Notes: a model not told the origin generated them from the letters alone. A DNA stretch of 46,675 bases from Nitrospira sp. (GCA_016788465.1 JAEURV010000004.1:1-46675), one strand, 5' to 3'. Shown: positions 24,288 through 35,451, counted from the stretch's first letter. Program-made: numbers and translations.

Positions 24288-24359
24288 TCAGCGTCCATTC
24301 CCGTTGATGGATGCCGGTCTCAGTTTATTAAATGAACACCTGTTGGTTATGAGTCTGTC

Positions 24360-25826
24360 ATGTCTCTCCACAAACTAGGTCTCGTCGAACTTCATAAGAA
24401 ATTTACGGCAGGAGAAGTAACCGCGGCAGAGATTGCGCGCGCTTATTTTCTTCGAATCAGTCAGGTGGAACCGAAGGTGAAGGCCTTTGTCACTCAGACG
24501 AAAGACGCGGCCAATCAGCAGGCGGAGGATTTGGATCAAAGACTGAAGGTGTGGAGAAAGACCCATCCGCTGACCGGCATGCCGCTTGCTGTCAAAGATA
24601 ATATCTGCACGGATGGTGTGCCCACGACCTGTAGTTCTCGAATGTTGCAGAATTTTGTTCCACCCTACGATGCAACGGTCGTCTCGAAGTTGCGCTCGCA
24701 GGGGTACATCTTGGTTGGCAAGACCAATCTAGATGAGTTCGCGATGGGGTCATCGACAGAGAACTCAGCCTTTGGCCCCAGTCGAAACCCTTGGGATCTT
24801 CACTGTGTACCGGGTGGATCAAGTGGGGGGTCGGCAGCGGCGGTGGCTGCGGAAGAATGTGCGGCGGCACTTGGGTCCGACACGGGGGGGTCGATCCGGC
24901 AGCCGGCTGCCTTCTGCGGTGTGGTGGGCGTGAAACCGACGTATGGACGTGTATCACGGTACGGTCTCGTGGCGTTTGCCTCGTCACTGGATCAGATCGG
25001 GCCAATCGCACGCAATGTGTCGGATGCGGCATTTCTGCTGCAAGCGATTGCCGGCCACGATCCGATGGATTCCACTTCCGTGGATCGCCCTGTGCCAGAC
25101 TACATGAAAGCGTTGCAGAAGCGTGATCTCAAGAACGTGAGGGTCGGTGTGCCGGTGGAGTTTTTCACCGAGGGACTTGATCCAGAGGTTGAGGGGGCGG
25201 TTCGAGATGCAATCAATGAGTTGAAGTATCTGGGTGCAGAGGTCAAGGACATCCGTCTGCCAAGAACTGATGCTGCGGTGGCGGTCTATTACGTAATTGC
25301 GACGGCAGAGGCCAGCTCAAATCTCGCCAGGTTTGACGGCGTGAAATTCGGTTTCCGCGCCAAGGAAACGAAAGACCTGCTCGAACTGTATATGAAAACG
25401 AGGCAGGAGGGGTTCGGGCCAGAAGTCAAACGTCGAATTATGCTCGGCACCTATGTTCTCAGTGCTGGGTACTATGACGCATATTATGGGAAGGCGCAGG
25501 CTGTACGCACGCTGGTTTGTCAAGATTTCGACGCTGCATTCAAGGAGGTTGACCTCATAGTCACGCCGGCGACGCCGACACCCGCCTTCAAGCTTGGCGA
25601 AAAAAGCGAAGACCCCTTGCAAATGTATCTGTCGGATATTTTCACGATCTCGGTGAATCTCGCAGGGGTGCCGGCGATTGCGCTGCCCTGTGGGTTCAGC
25701 AAGGCAGGGCTTCCGATCGGGCTCCAACTGATCGGACGGGCTTTTGAAGAAGACACGATGCTTCGAGCCGCTCATGCCTATGAGCAATCGACAGCATGGT
25801 ATCGCCAAAAACCTAGCGTGCGATAA
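24360..25826 (+). CDS. gatA: Aspartyl/glutamyl-tRNA amidotransferase subunit A
   Basis: A 488-residue amidase that releases ammonia from glutamine for GatB. The Ser-cisSer-Lys triad is intact: K79 in LAVKDNI, S154 in [10 protein letters not shown] and S178 in [16 protein letters not shown]. The C-terminal region ends with [20 protein letters not shown]. Length is normal. It is transcribed with gatC and panD upstream, and two small genes separate it from gatB. Confidence 0.97.
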   Translation: MSLHKLGLVELHKKFTAGEVTAAEIARAYFLRISQVEPKVKAFVTQTKDAANQQAEDLDQRLKVWRKTHPLTGMPLAVKDNICTDGVPTTCSSRMLQNFVPPYDATVVSKLRSQGYILVGKTNLDEFAMGSSTENSAFGPSRNPWDLHCVPGGSSGGSAAAVAAEECAAALGSDTGGSIRQPAAFCGVVGVKPTYGRVSRYGLVAFASSLDQIGPIARNVSDAAFLLQAIAGHDPMDSTSVDRPVPDYMKALQKRDLKNVRVGVPVEFFTEGLDPEVEGAVRDAINELKYLGAEVKDIRLPRTDAAVAVYYVIATAEASSNLARFDGVKFGFRAKETKDLLELYMKTRQEGFGPEVKRRIMLGTYVLSAGYYDAYYGKAQAVRTLVCQDFDAAFKEVDLIVTPATPTPAFKLGEKSEDPLQMYLSDIFTISVNLAGVPAIALPCGFSKAGLPIGLQLIGRAFEEDTMLRAAHAYEQSTAWYRQKPSVR

Positions 25827-25900
25827 GGCTTAGGCGATGAGCGGGCGCAGAGTCGCTAACGATCTGAGTGTGGGGCGATGGACTGGGAGGATAGGCAACT

Positions 25901-26308
25901 ATGACGATCGTTGAAATCGCGGCACTCCTTGTCGCTGTAGCGTTTGCAGTGCTCGTTGGATGTCTCGTACCCGTCTTGTTGCAGGTCCGCAAAACGGTTG
26001 TGGAGTCTGGGCAGTTGTTGTCTAAGATGAATGCTGAAGTGCCGGCTCTCGTGGCTGAATTGAGAGCGATGAGTCAAAACCTGAACGACGTGACCAGTCA
26101 GGCCCGCGAGGGGATCGAGCATGCGTCGGTCTTGCTCCACGCCGTGGGGGAGGTCGGTGAATCGGTGCGACAAGTCCACAACGTTGTGTGTGGGTCAGGT
26201 GGGACGCTCTTGAGCAACGTGGCCAGTATGGTTGCCGGCGTCAAGGCTGCGACTCACGTGGTACGGGAACGCATGAAACATGAGGGAGGGACACACAATG
26301 GCGGATGA
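25901..26308 (+). CDS. DUF948-type small membrane protein
   Basis: A 135-residue protein with one N-terminal membrane helix (about 4-28, IAALLVAVAFAVLVGCLVPVLLQV) and a long helical region with VRKTVVESGQLLSKMNAEV and AELRAMSQNLNDVTSQAREG, the pattern of DUF948 proteins. The role is unknown; they are often beside YtxH-type genes, as here, and the two overlap by 11 bp. AGGATAG precedes the ATG. Confidence 0.8.
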   Translation: MTIVEIAALLVAVAFAVLVGCLVPVLLQVRKTVVESGQLLSKMNAEVPALVAELRAMSQNLNDVTSQAREGIEHASVLLHAVGEVGESVRQVHNVVCGSGGTLLSNVASMVAGVKAATHVVRERMKHEGGTHNGG

Positions 26309-26621
26309 ACGAGGAGCTTCAACGGCGGTGTTACTGGCATTTCTGAGCGGTGCGGCCATGGGTGCGGTGATGGGACTGTTATTGGCGCCGCAAACGGGCA
26401 GTGAGTCACGTGACCGGCTTCGAGGCTATGCCCGTCGTGCCGAAACCGATTTGCGAGATCTCGCTGGGCGAGCCGGTGAGGTCTTTGAAGAAGCCGTTGA
26501 TCAGGGCAGGGAGTTTGTCGAATCAAAACGATCGGTTTTGCGAGAGGCCTTCGATGCCGGACGTGAGGCGATGAAGCGCGAGCGAGAGCATATCCAAGGT
26601 GAGGGGACGGAGCGAGGATGA
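26298..26621 (+). CDS. YtxH-like protein
   Basis: A 107-residue protein with an N-terminal hydrophobic segment rich in Gly/Ala ([28 protein letters not shown]), the YtxH signature LLAPxxGxExR, followed by a charged amphipathic helix ([23 protein letters not shown]). ATG 26298 has GAGGGAGG 7 bases upstream. YtxH proteins are general-stress-type proteins of unknown function. It overlaps the DUF948 gene at its start and gatB at its end (ATGATG), so translation is coupled. Confidence 0.82.
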   Translation: MADERGASTAVLLAFLSGAAMGAVMGLLLAPQTGSESRDRLRGYARRAETDLRDLAGRAGEVFEEAVDQGREFVESKRSVLREAFDAGREAMKREREHIQGEGTERG

Positions 26622-28048
26622 TGTTTGAGGCGGTGATCGGGGTCGAGGTCCATGCACAACTGCGGACCAACTCCAAAATGTTTTGCGGGTGTGGCACGAC
26701 TTTCGGGCTCTCTGCCAACAGCCAGACATGCCCGGTTTGTCTTGGTCTGCCGGGCAGTTTACCTGTGATCAATCGAACGGCGGTCGAAATGGCGGTTCGT
26801 GCCGGGTTGGCGTTGAACTGTACGATCACGGCGAACAATCGGTTCGCGAGAAAGAACTATTTCTACCCGGATTTGCCAAAGGGGTACCAGATTTCCCAAT
26901 ATGAGGAACCTATTTGCCAGCACGGATGGATCGAGATTGCTGTCGGCATGGTCACGAAGCGAGTCAGGATCCGCCGTGCACATCTTGAAGAGGACGCAGG
27001 GAAGAATGTACACGGAACCGGGACGGCGGGAAGCCGAGTGGATTTGAATCGTGCCGGCACGCCGCTGTTGGAAATCGTAACGGAACCGGACATGAGTTCG
27101 GCCGATGAGGTTGTGGCTTACTTGAAGGGGTTACGTGATGTGCTCATGTACCTTGATGTGTGCGATGGAAATATGGAGGAAGGGAGCTTTCGGTGTGAGC
27201 CCAATTTGTCGCTGCGCCCAGTAGGCCAGAAAGCGTTTGGGACGAAGGTCGAGCTGAAAAATATCAATTCCTTCAAGTATGTGAAGGATTCGGTCGAGTA
27301 CGAGATTAAACGGCAGAGTAAGGTCTTGAAAGAGGGAGGGAAGATTTATCAGGAGACTAGGCTTTGGAACATTGATCGAGGTGAAACGGCAGTGATGCGC
27401 TCGAAAGAGGAGGCCCACGACTATCGATACTTCCCGGATCCCGATCTGGTACCGTTAAAGCTGGAAGAGGTCTGGATTGAGGGATTTCGATCGTCATTGC
27501 CGGAATTGCCGGCTATGCGTGCCCGTCGATTAATCACCGAGTATGGTCTTCCAGAGTACGATGCAAGTGTGATTACGACATCGAAAGGTCTGGCGGATTA
27601 TTATGAGACCTGTCTGAAACAGTTCAAAGAGCCCAAGACGGTGAGTAATTGGGTGATGGGGGAGTTGACGCGAGAATTAAATAATTCTGGAACGGATATT
27701 ACCGCGTCGCCAGTCTCGCCTGAGCGTCTCGTCGATCTTCTGACGATGGTGGACAAAGGGGTTATCAGCTTAAAAGTCGCCCGTGACATCTTCTCCGAGC
27801 TCTATCGGAGCGGTAAGAGTCCCCAGCAGATCGTGCAGGACAAAGGGCTGACACAGGTCTCAGACGAAGGGGCACTGGAGAAAATGATCGATGAGGTGCT
27901 CAGTAAGAATCCAACACAGGTGGCGCAGTTTAGAGAGGGCAAACAACAGGTGTTGGGATTTCTTGTTGGTCAAGTAATGAAGGTAAGTGGAAGCAAAGCG
28001 AATCCCGGTAAGGTCAATGAGTTGTTGAAAAAGAAGCTGATCGTCTAA
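26618..28048 (+). CDS. gatB: Aspartyl/glutamyl-tRNA amidotransferase subunit B
   Basis: A 476-residue protein that activates the misacylated tRNA by phosphorylation and transfers ammonia. It starts [25 protein letters not shown]; zinc-site Cys residues lie in FCGCG and CPVCLGLPG, and further typical stretches are [18 protein letters not shown] and [11 protein letters not shown]-terminal YqeY-like helical domain covers about 330-476. The start overlaps the YtxH stop by 4 bp, and two adjacent ATG codons are possible starts. Enolase follows after 21 bp. Confidence 0.97.
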   Translation: MMFEAVIGVEVHAQLRTNSKMFCGCGTTFGLSANSQTCPVCLGLPGSLPVINRTAVEMAVRAGLALNCTITANNRFARKNYFYPDLPKGYQISQYEEPICQHGWIEIAVGMVTKRVRIRRAHLEEDAGKNVHGTGTAGSRVDLNRAGTPLLEIVTEPDMSSADEVVAYLKGLRDVLMYLDVCDGNMEEGSFRCEPNLSLRPVGQKAFGTKVELKNINSFKYVKDSVEYEIKRQSKVLKEGGKIYQETRLWNIDRGETAVMRSKEEAHDYRYFPDPDLVPLKLEEVWIEGFRSSLPELPAMRARRLITEYGLPEYDASVITTSKGLADYYETCLKQFKEPKTVSNWVMGELTRELNNSGTDITASPVSPERLVDLLTMVDKGVISLKVARDIFSELYRSGKSPQQIVQDKGLTQVSDEGALEKMIDEVLSKNPTQVAQFREGKQQVLGFLVGQVMKVSGSKANPGKVNELLKKKLIV

Positions 28049-29356
<1,308 letters not shown>

Positions 29357-29384
29357 TCCGCTCCGGTCATGGGCTGGGTTCATT

Positions 29385-29744
29385 ATGGTCATTAAGCAAA
29401 ATCGTGGCCGAGACTGGCTGCAATGGCAACGACGTCTGTTTACCCTTGCTCAGGTAGGCGGAGTACTCGGCGTTCTTTGGTTGGTCGTCGCGCTGTTCTA
29501 TGGGGAGATGGGGCTTTCCCGGTATTTTGCCATGCGGGATTATGCGAAGAATCTGGAGCAGGAATTGTCGGTGCTGCGCAATGAAAATGTCACTCTGCAG
29601 CAAGATATCCTGCGTCTTCAGCATGATCCGACCAAGATCGAGCAATTGGCCCGTGAGCAGTTAGGCTATGTGCGGAAAGGTGAGACGGTGTATCAATTTA
29701 TCCCTGGTTCTGAAAAACAACGAGAGCCATCTGGAAAGCCATGA
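29385..29744 (+). CDS. FtsB/DivIC-like septum formation initiator protein
   Basis: A 119-residue bitopic membrane protein. A short cytosolic N-terminus, one transmembrane helix (about 18-40, VGGVLGVLWLVVALFYGEMG) and a coiled coil (LEQELSVLRNENVTLQQDILRL) are followed by the family end IEQLAREQLGYVRKGETVYQF. FtsB/DivIC proteins join FtsL and FtsQ in the divisome. ATG 29385 is chosen because an earlier in-frame start lies inside eno. It lies after enolase, a frequent neighbour of ftsB, and overlaps era by 4 bp. Confidence 0.88.
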   Translation: MVIKQNRGRDWLQWQRRLFTLAQVGGVLGVLWLVVALFYGEMGLSRYFAMRDYAKNLEQELSVLRNENVTLQQDILRLQHDPTKIEQLAREQLGYVRKGETVYQFIPGSEKQREPSGKP

Positions 29745-30625
29745 AGTTCGGAACGGTTGCTATCATCGGAAGATCCAACGTGGGCAAGTCGACCCTCTTG
29801 AATCGTCTGTTGGGTGAGAAAATCTCGATTGTTTCAAATAAGCCGCAAACGACGAGAACTCGGGTAATGGGTGTTGTGCATGCGGAAGGGGCGCAAATCG
29901 CCTTTCTCGACACCCCTGGGCTGCATAAGCCGGATCATTTGTTGAATCGGCGAATGGTTCGCACGGCGGTGGAAACGCTGGAAGATGCGGATGTGTTGTA
30001 TATGCTCATGGAGGCGACGAGTCTTCCTGGTCCCGGAGACTTATCCGCCATCAAGTATATGAAGGAAGCCTTGGCAAAGCAGCCGAGGCCGGTCATCTTG
30101 GTCGTCACCAAAATCGATCTGGTGAACAAGCATAAGATGCTTCCTGTTCTTGACCAGTATGCCAAGCTTTTTGCATGGACAGAGGTGGTGCCGGTGTCCG
30201 CTCAGGCAGACGACAATGTGGCGCGATTGCTCGCCGTGACGGTTCCGTACCTCCCATCAGGGGAGGGGCTGTATGGCGAGGATGTGGTAACAGATCAGAC
30301 GATGAGGACATTGGCGGCAGAAATGATTCGAGAGAAGGTAATACAGGCGACGGAGGATGAAGTGCCGTATGCCACGGCGGTTGAGATCGATGACTTTGTT
30401 GAGCAGGGGAAGTTGGCCAAGATCCGGGCGTCAATTGTCGTTGAACGAGAGACGCAGAAAGGTATTTTGATAGGGAAACAAGGAGAACGACTGAAATCGA
30501 TTGGGACTCAAGCCAGATTAGACATGGAAAAGGTTTTTGGGATGAAGGTATTTCTTGAGTTATGGGTAAAAGTACGTAAATCATGGCGTGAGGATGAGCA
30601 GACCCTTGTGGAGTTGGGTTACTAG
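29741..30625 (+). CDS. era: GTPase Era
   Basis: A 294-residue GTPase that binds 16S rRNA 3' ends and helps 30S assembly. G-domain motifs: G1 IGRSNVGKSTL (about 9-19), G2 QTTRTRVMG, G3 DTPGLHKPDHLLNRRMV and G4 TKIDLV. The C-terminal KH domain has GILIGKQGERLKSIG and VFLELWVKVRKSW. The ATG overlaps the preceding stop (ATGA), so it is coupled to the ftsB-like gene. mgtE follows after a structured 127-bp gap. Confidence 0.96.
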   Translation: MKFGTVAIIGRSNVGKSTLLNRLLGEKISIVSNKPQTTRTRVMGVVHAEGAQIAFLDTPGLHKPDHLLNRRMVRTAVETLEDADVLYMLMEATSLPGPGDLSAIKYMKEALAKQPRPVILVVTKIDLVNKHKMLPVLDQYAKLFAWTEVVPVSAQADDNVARLLAVTVPYLPSGEGLYGEDVVTDQTMRTLAAEMIREKVIQATEDEVPYATAVEIDDFVEQGKLAKIRASIVVERETQKGILIGKQGERLKSIGTQARLDMEKVFGMKVFLELWVKVRKSWREDEQTLVELGY

Positions 30626-30662
30626 CCGCCCATGGAGGCTGATGCTGAGGTATTCAAAAAAG

Positions 30663-30749
30663 TAGAGCCCCTGCTCTATGCTGTTCATTGAGCCGTTGAT
30701 TTCGTTGAGACGGCACCGCCGGAGCAAAGTCCGATAATCCCACTCAACG
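30663..30749 (+). promoter_or_regulatory. Structured leader upstream of mgtE
   Basis: Two features lie in the gap: a 6-bp hairpin TAGAGC-CCCT-GCTCTA (30663-30678), and an enclosing 7-bp stem CGTTGAG (30703-30709) with CTCAACG (30743-30749) that holds an inner hairpin CGGC-ACC-GCCG (30711-30721). The outer stem ends 3 bases before the ATG at 30753, where a ribosome site would be and none is seen. It does not match the M-box consensus I remember. A regulatory role is an inference. Confidence 0.4.
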
Positions 30750-30752
30750 ATC

Positions 30753-32213
30753 ATGCAGCCTACCGACCGACCAACGGAATCACGCCTTCCAGAACAACGT
30801 CCTCGTCTCGCTGATCGTGATATTTTGCGGGAGGTTCTTCGCGATCAGACGGAGCGAGGGCAGACAAAGTCGGATATCGTCATTCAATCCGTTCAGAAGT
30901 TGCTGCGCCGAGGAGCGATTACGAACCTGTCCAAGATGCTAGGACGTATGCACCCGGCTGATATTGCCAAAGCTGTGACACATCTCTCCTCGCCGAAGGA
31001 GAAACGGGAAATTTTCGAACTGGTTCGGGGAGAGGGGAAGCGCGGGCAGGTGCTCAGCGAGCTGGATGGGGAAAGCATTCAACAGGTCCTCGCAGATTTG
31101 CTTCATTCCGATGTTGCCTGGCTCTTAAAGGACCTCGGTCCTGATGACGTCGCCTATATTCTTGGTTTCCTTCCGGAAGAGCGCGGCAAAGAAGTCCTCG
31201 CCTTGATGAAGACGGAGGATTCGACCGAAGTGGCCGACATTCTCCGATACCCTAAAGATACGGCCGGCGCCATCATGACGACGGAATTCTTTTCGCTATC
31301 GGAGGATGCTACGGCACAAGAAGCCATCCGTCGGTTGCAACAGGCGACTGATGCGGAAATGGTGTTCTATATCTATGTGACAGACAAGGAGGATCGTCTG
31401 GTTGGCGTCCTTTCGCTTCGGCAGCTTCTCACTGTGCCTCCCACGACTCCGCTGAAGAACATCATGACGCGAGAGGCCATGAGCGTCAGTATTGACATGG
31501 ATCAGGAAGAGGTGGCGAGGCAGGTGGCTAACTACAACTTGTTGGCAATTCCGGTCGTGGAGCGAGACGGGAAGCTTGTGGGGATCATCACAGTAGACGA
31601 TGTGGTCGATGTTATCCGTGAAGAAGCAACCGAGGACATGCTGAAGATGGCGGGAGCCATTGAAGAGGATACGGCTTCGAAGTCGTCAAGCATCGCGTCA
31701 GCGAGATTACGATTGCCGTGGCTATTTACCAACCTGGTGGGAAGCTTGCTGTCCGGGGCGATTCTTTGGTATTTCCGTTATACGGTTCAAGAAGTTGTGG
31801 CAATTGTGAGTTTTATTCCCGTCATCGCGGCGATGGGTGGTAATGTCGGATTGCAATCATCAACGTTGATTATCCGCGGCTTGGCAACCGGTTCTGTTGA
31901 GTTGACTCATGTTTGGCCGGTGTTTTTTCGCGAGGCAAAGATTGGGCTGGTCATGGGACTGGCGTGCGGAGCGACGTTGACGTTGGTTGCGTGGGTCTTG
32001 CACCAGGGGGTTCTGGGAATGGTCGTTGGAGTTTCTCTGATCATAGCCTTTTTTGTCTCGACCAGTATGGCGACGATTATGCCGATTCTCCTGAAGCGCA
32101 TGGGGGTAGATCCTGCCGTTGCGGCTGGCCCTTTTGTGACTACGGCTAATGATATCACGGGGATTTCGATTTATTTGACACTGGCCACGCTATTCTTGGA
32201 GTCTCTCAGATGA
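30753..32213 (+). CDS. mgtE: MgtE-type magnesium transporter
   Basis: A 486-residue protein with the full MgtE plan: a cytosolic N-domain (about 40-165, GRMHPADIAKAVTHL, PDDVAYILGFLPEERG), two CBS domains (about 170-300, with ITVDDVVDVIREEATEDM as the connecting end) and five membrane helices (about 325-486). The conserved pore-region motif is GGNVGLQSSTLIIRGLATG, followed by PFVTTANDITGISIYLTLA near the end. MgtE is a Mg2+ channel gated by intracellular Mg2+. The start lacks a clear ribosome site and the leader is structured. Confidence 0.95.
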   Translation: MQPTDRPTESRLPEQRPRLADRDILREVLRDQTERGQTKSDIVIQSVQKLLRRGAITNLSKMLGRMHPADIAKAVTHLSSPKEKREIFELVRGEGKRGQVLSELDGESIQQVLADLLHSDVAWLLKDLGPDDVAYILGFLPEERGKEVLALMKTEDSTEVADILRYPKDTAGAIMTTEFFSLSEDATAQEAIRRLQQATDAEMVFYIYVTDKEDRLVGVLSLRQLLTVPPTTPLKNIMTREAMSVSIDMDQEEVARQVANYNLLAIPVVERDGKLVGIITVDDVVDVIREEATEDMLKMAGAIEEDTASKSSSIASARLRLPWLFTNLVGSLLSGAILWYFRYTVQEVVAIVSFIPVIAAMGGNVGLQSSTLIIRGLATGSVELTHVWPVFFREAKIGLVMGLACGATLTLVAWVLHQGVLGMVVGVSLIIAFFVSTSMATIMPILLKRMGVDPAVAAGPFVTTANDITGISIYLTLATLFLESLR

Positions 32214-32265
32214 CACGATACAACAGATCGTTGGAATATTGGTGTGACAGGGATGAGAGGGGTAT

Positions 32266-33021
32266 GTGCCGCTTCTAAAGGCGACAACAATCGTTTTGCG
32301 GAGTCGCAAGTGGGGCGATGCCGATCGAATTGTTACCTTCTACTCAAAGGAGAGGGGAAAGATCCGTGGGGTGGCTCGTGGGGCGCGTCGACTCAAAAGC
32401 CGATTCGGAGCTGCGCTTGAGCCGTTCAGTCTGTGCCGGTTGAATCTATTTGAAAAGTCCGGCGACTCGCTTTACCGAATTTCCCATGTTGATCTTGTCA
32501 GGTCTTCCCAGAAGTTGCGGGAATCCCTTGGTCTGATAGATTCGGCGGCGCGGATGGTCAATGTAGTGGCTGCGATCACTCCGGATGGAGACCCAGATCC
32601 GATCTTATTTGATACGCTCGAGCAGGGGCTGGCATCGCTTCACGAGAGTGAAGACCCAACGTTTATGGCGCTTCTGTTTCAGATCAGATTACTGGGCGTG
32701 ACTGGATTTCGTCCACAGACCGACCATTGTGCCGCATGTGAGAAGACGCATTTTGTGGGTGATCCTCAGTTTTCTCCGATTGCAGGGGGACTTGTGTGTT
32801 TGTCCTGCGCAGCGCACCAACGAGTTCGCTGCGTGGCGCTCTCACGAGGCAGTCTCTCATTCCTCCAACAAGCTATTCGCCTTGACTCCACGCTCGTGAC
32901 AAGGCTACGAGCCAGTGGACGAGTGCGGGCCGAGGTAGAGGCGGCGATCGAAGGGTATGTGACAGTTGTGGCAGGTAAACGGCTCCCATCAGCGAATTTT
33001 TTATCGATTGCCGTGTCGTAA
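32266..33021 (+). CDS. recO: DNA repair protein RecO
   Basis: A 251-residue protein with an N-terminal OB fold (MPLLKATTIVLRSRKWGDADRIVTFYSKERGKIRGVARGARR), a helical middle, and a Cys cluster CAAC...CLSC that likely binds zinc. RecO loads RecA on SSB-coated DNA with RecR. The start is GTG with GAGAGGGG upstream; an out-of-frame ATG overlaps it by one base. It lies 52 bp after mgtE. Confidence 0.93.
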   Translation: MPLLKATTIVLRSRKWGDADRIVTFYSKERGKIRGVARGARRLKSRFGAALEPFSLCRLNLFEKSGDSLYRISHVDLVRSSQKLRESLGLIDSAARMVNVVAAITPDGDPDPILFDTLEQGLASLHESEDPTFMALLFQIRLLGVTGFRPQTDHCAACEKTHFVGDPQFSPIAGGLVCLSCAAHQRVRCVALSRGSLSFLQQAIRLDSTLVTRLRASGRVRAEVEAAIEGYVTVVAGKRLPSANFLSIAVS

Positions 33022-33053
33022 AGCTACGATCTGAGGAGAGGAGAAGAGTCGGT

Positions 33054-33410
33054 ATGACAGCCGCTGCATTAGAGCCTCGTGATATGGAGTGGCTTGAGAA
33101 GGGTGTATTGGGAATTCAATGGAGTGACGGCCATCGGGCGGTCTATCCGGTCAGATTTCTTCGGCAGCATTGCCCCTGCGCGGCTTGTGTCGACGAATGG
33201 ACGGGAGAGCGCCGGCTTCAGGTCGACGATATCCCGCTCTTGATCATGCTGCAGGACATTCAACCAGTTGGACGCTATGCGTTTCAATTCAAATGGAGCG
33301 ATGGTCATGATACGGGGATTTATTCCTACACCTTACTAAGGGGATTGTGTCAGTGTAATGTCTGTCAACCGGTTAAGCCGATCGAAGCAAAGTCCCGACG
33401 GCTTCTGTAA
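33054..33410 (+). CDS. DUF971 (GBBH-like N-terminal domain) protein
   Basis: A 118-residue protein matching DUF971: LGIQWSDGHRAVYPVRFLRQHCPCAACVDEWTGER in the first half and QFKWSDGHDTGIYSYTLLRGLC in the second. Family members are a zinc-binding fold seen at the start of gamma-butyrobetaine hydroxylases; stand-alone bacterial members are linked to Fe-S protein maturation by gene context. Cys residues 41 and 44 (HCPCAAC) and later CQCNVC may bind metal. It lies 32 bp after recO. Confidence 0.88.
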   Translation: MTAAALEPRDMEWLEKGVLGIQWSDGHRAVYPVRFLRQHCPCAACVDEWTGERRLQVDDIPLLIMLQDIQPVGRYAFQFKWSDGHDTGIYSYTLLRGLCQCNVCQPVKPIEAKSRRLL

Positions 33411-33424
33411 GGAGTGACGGCCAT

Positions 33425-33898
33425 ATGCTAAACATCGTTCGAGCTTCGATGGGCACCATACTGAGTTTGCTCGGAGGTGCAGTGGCGTTCTTGTTGGTCG
33501 GATGTAAAAGTATGCCGGCACTGGAGCAGCAAGAGCAACTGGTACAGGCGGAGAATCTTGTTCTGGATCACATTACCAGTCGGGCGGTGGTCAACGCCTG
33601 GGGGGGGCCTCCTTTTTATCATAGCGAGTTTGGCTATTTTTTTGTGATGCCAGATTTGAGTGTCATCCCTCGAACACGAGTGGCCGCCGGCGAGGTGCCG
33701 AAGGGATGGAGGGGTGGGGTGCATGCAGGCGAAGGCGTCTATTTTGCCTATCCCGACCGAGGCTGGTTGCTGGTCTTTCTTGATGAGCGTCTTGTCTACA
33801 GAGAAAAGCTCCAACCTGATGACATACGGGCATTGACTAATGCTTGGGCGTATGAGGCTCGATTCAAGACCAGCGTTGGGGAAGTTTCACGTCCGTAA
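33425..33898 (+). CDS. Putative lipoprotein, unknown function
   Basis: A 157-residue protein with a signal peptide ending in the lipobox FLLVGC (Cys 26 or so), so it should be lipid-anchored. The mature part holds a compact region with YHSEFGYFFVMPDLSVIPRT and FAYPDRGWLLVFLDERLVYREKLQ. I recognise no family. AAGGAG lies about 10 bases before the ATG, and the gene is 14 bp after the DUF971 gene. Confidence 0.78.
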   Translation: MLNIVRASMGTILSLLGGAVAFLLVGCKSMPALEQQEQLVQAENLVLDHITSRAVVNAWGGPPFYHSEFGYFFVMPDLSVIPRTRVAAGEVPKGWRGGVHAGEGVYFAYPDRGWLLVFLDERLVYREKLQPDDIRALTNAWAYEARFKTSVGEVSRP

Positions 33899-33918
33899 GT
33901 TGTCCTTTGTTACTCCAC

Positions 33919-35451
33919 ATGGGATCAAATTCATCAGATGGTTTGCATGTCGTGATGGCTGCGTCTGAGGCGGTTCCTTACGCGAAAACAGGCGGATTGG
34001 CGGATGTAGTGGGAGCCTTGTCCACGGCCCTTGCGAAATTGGGACATCGGGTTACCTTGTTGCTGCCGGGTTACCGGACCCTGTTGGCGCCTAAGGACCG
34101 TCGAGTCGCCGCGCAATTCTCCGTCTCCGTAGGAGGAGTGGCGGCGGGTGTGTCCATTGAAGAAGAATATGTGACGGTGATTGGTGGATTGCATCAGCTG
34201 AGAGTACTGTTCGTGTGTCATGACCCGCATTTCGCTCGCCCGGGACTGTACCAACAGGATCATCACGACTATCCGGATAACCTTGATCGGTTTACTCTTT
34301 TCTGCCGTGCTGTCCTTCAGGCGGTACATGTCTTAGTGGATAGAGAGAGAGAGAAGATTGATATCCTGCACCTCCACGATTGGCAGACGGCGTTGTGTGC
34401 CGTCTATCTCAAAGCGCTCTCGCTTGAGCACGATAGTCTTCGGTCGATCAAGACGCTATTGACTGTCCACAATCTTGGCTATCAGGGGATATTCCCGGGT
34501 CATGAATTCATGAAAACCGGTCTTCCTTCATCACTATTCTCACTAGGCGGCCTTGAGTTCTATGGAGCAGTCAATTGTTTGAAAGGGGGGATCATCTTTT
34601 CCGATGCTGTTTCTACAGTAAGCCCCACCTATGCAAGGGAGATTCTCACTGCGGAATATGGATGTGGCCTAGAAGGTGTGTTGGCAAGTCGGACAAGTGG
34701 TGTCAGCGGTATCACAAACGGGATTGATGAGGTTATGTGGGATCCTCGGCACGATGCCTATCTGCCGGCGCAGTACCATGCCGATGATTTATCGGGTAAG
34801 CATGTGTGCAAGCGAGAGTTGCAACGGGAGCTTGGTCTACCGACTCTTGATGTACCCCTGTTAGCAGTCATAGGCCGGTTGACTTTTCAAAAAGGATTTG
34901 ACCTCCTGCTCGATATTCTTCCAGAGCTTATGGCTCTCGATCTCCAACTAGTTGTATTGGGTACTGGTGATTCTCACTTGGAACAGCAATTCCTGAGAGC
35001 CAAGGAGAGCTATCCTCAGACAATCGGCCTCACTCTCGGCTTTAATGAGGCATTAGCCCATCGCATTGAGGCGGGCTCTGACATGCTGATCATGCCCTCG
35101 CGTTACGAACCTTGTGGATTAAGTCAGCTGTATAGCTTGCGATACGGAACGGTACCTATCGTGCGGCGTACAGGGGGACTCGCCGATACTGTTACTCCTT
35201 TTCGTCCGTCAACAATCAAATCCGGATGTGCAACAGGGTTTCATTTCATCGATCCTTCTCCCGATGCCTTACTTTCAGCGATTTTGCTTGCGCTCCATAT
35301 CTATGAGGAGCGAGATGTTTGGCGCTCACTGGTTACTTCAGGAATGAACGCTGATCTATCGTGGGATCAATCGGCAAGGAGCTATGTAGGTTTATATGGA
35401 CGCTTACGGGAAGTAGAGGGTGAAAATCGTCGCCTACCGGGCATTGAATGA
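33919..35451 (+). CDS. glgA: Glycogen synthase (GT5, ADP-glucose type)
   Basis: A 510-residue GT-B enzyme that extends alpha-1,4 glucan from ADP-glucose. The ADP-glucose motif is AKTGGLADVVGALSTALA near the N-terminus; the GT5/GT1 C-terminal domain has FQKGFDLLLDILPE, MPSRYEPCGLSQLYSLRYGTVPIVRRTGGLADTV, where the Glu and Lys sites expected in GT5 are found. ATG 33919 is preferred; a TTG four codons upstream is an alternative. No strong ribosome site is visible. glgB lies about 23 kb upstream, on the opposite strand. The 3' end overlaps a convergent lipoprotein gene by 18 bp. Confidence 0.95.
   Translation: MGSNSSDGLHVVMAASEAVPYAKTGGLADVVGALSTALAKLGHRVTLLLPGYRTLLAPKDRRVAAQFSVSVGGVAAGVSIEEEYVTVIGGLHQLRVLFVCHDPHFARPGLYQQDHHDYPDNLDRFTLFCRAVLQAVHVLVDREREKIDILHLHDWQTALCAVYLKALSLEHDSLRSIKTLLTVHNLGYQGIFPGHEFMKTGLPSSLFSLGGLEFYGAVNCLKGGIIFSDAVSTVSPTYAREILTAEYGCGLEGVLASRTSGVSGITNGIDEVMWDPRHDAYLPAQYHADDLSGKHVCKRELQRELGLPTLDVPLLAVIGRLTFQKGFDLLLDILPELMALDLQLVVLGTGDSHLEQQFLRAKESYPQTIGLTLGFNEALAHRIEAGSDMLIMPSRYEPCGLSQLYSLRYGTVPIVRRTGGLADTVTPFRPSTIKSGCATGFHFIDPSPDALLSAILLALHIYEERDVWRSLVTSGMNADLSWDQSARSYVGLYGRLREVEGENRRLPGIE

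Noticed and set aside
30626-30752. M-box Mg2+ riboswitch before mgtE
   Set aside because: The conserved M-box sequence as I remember it is not present; only local stems are seen.
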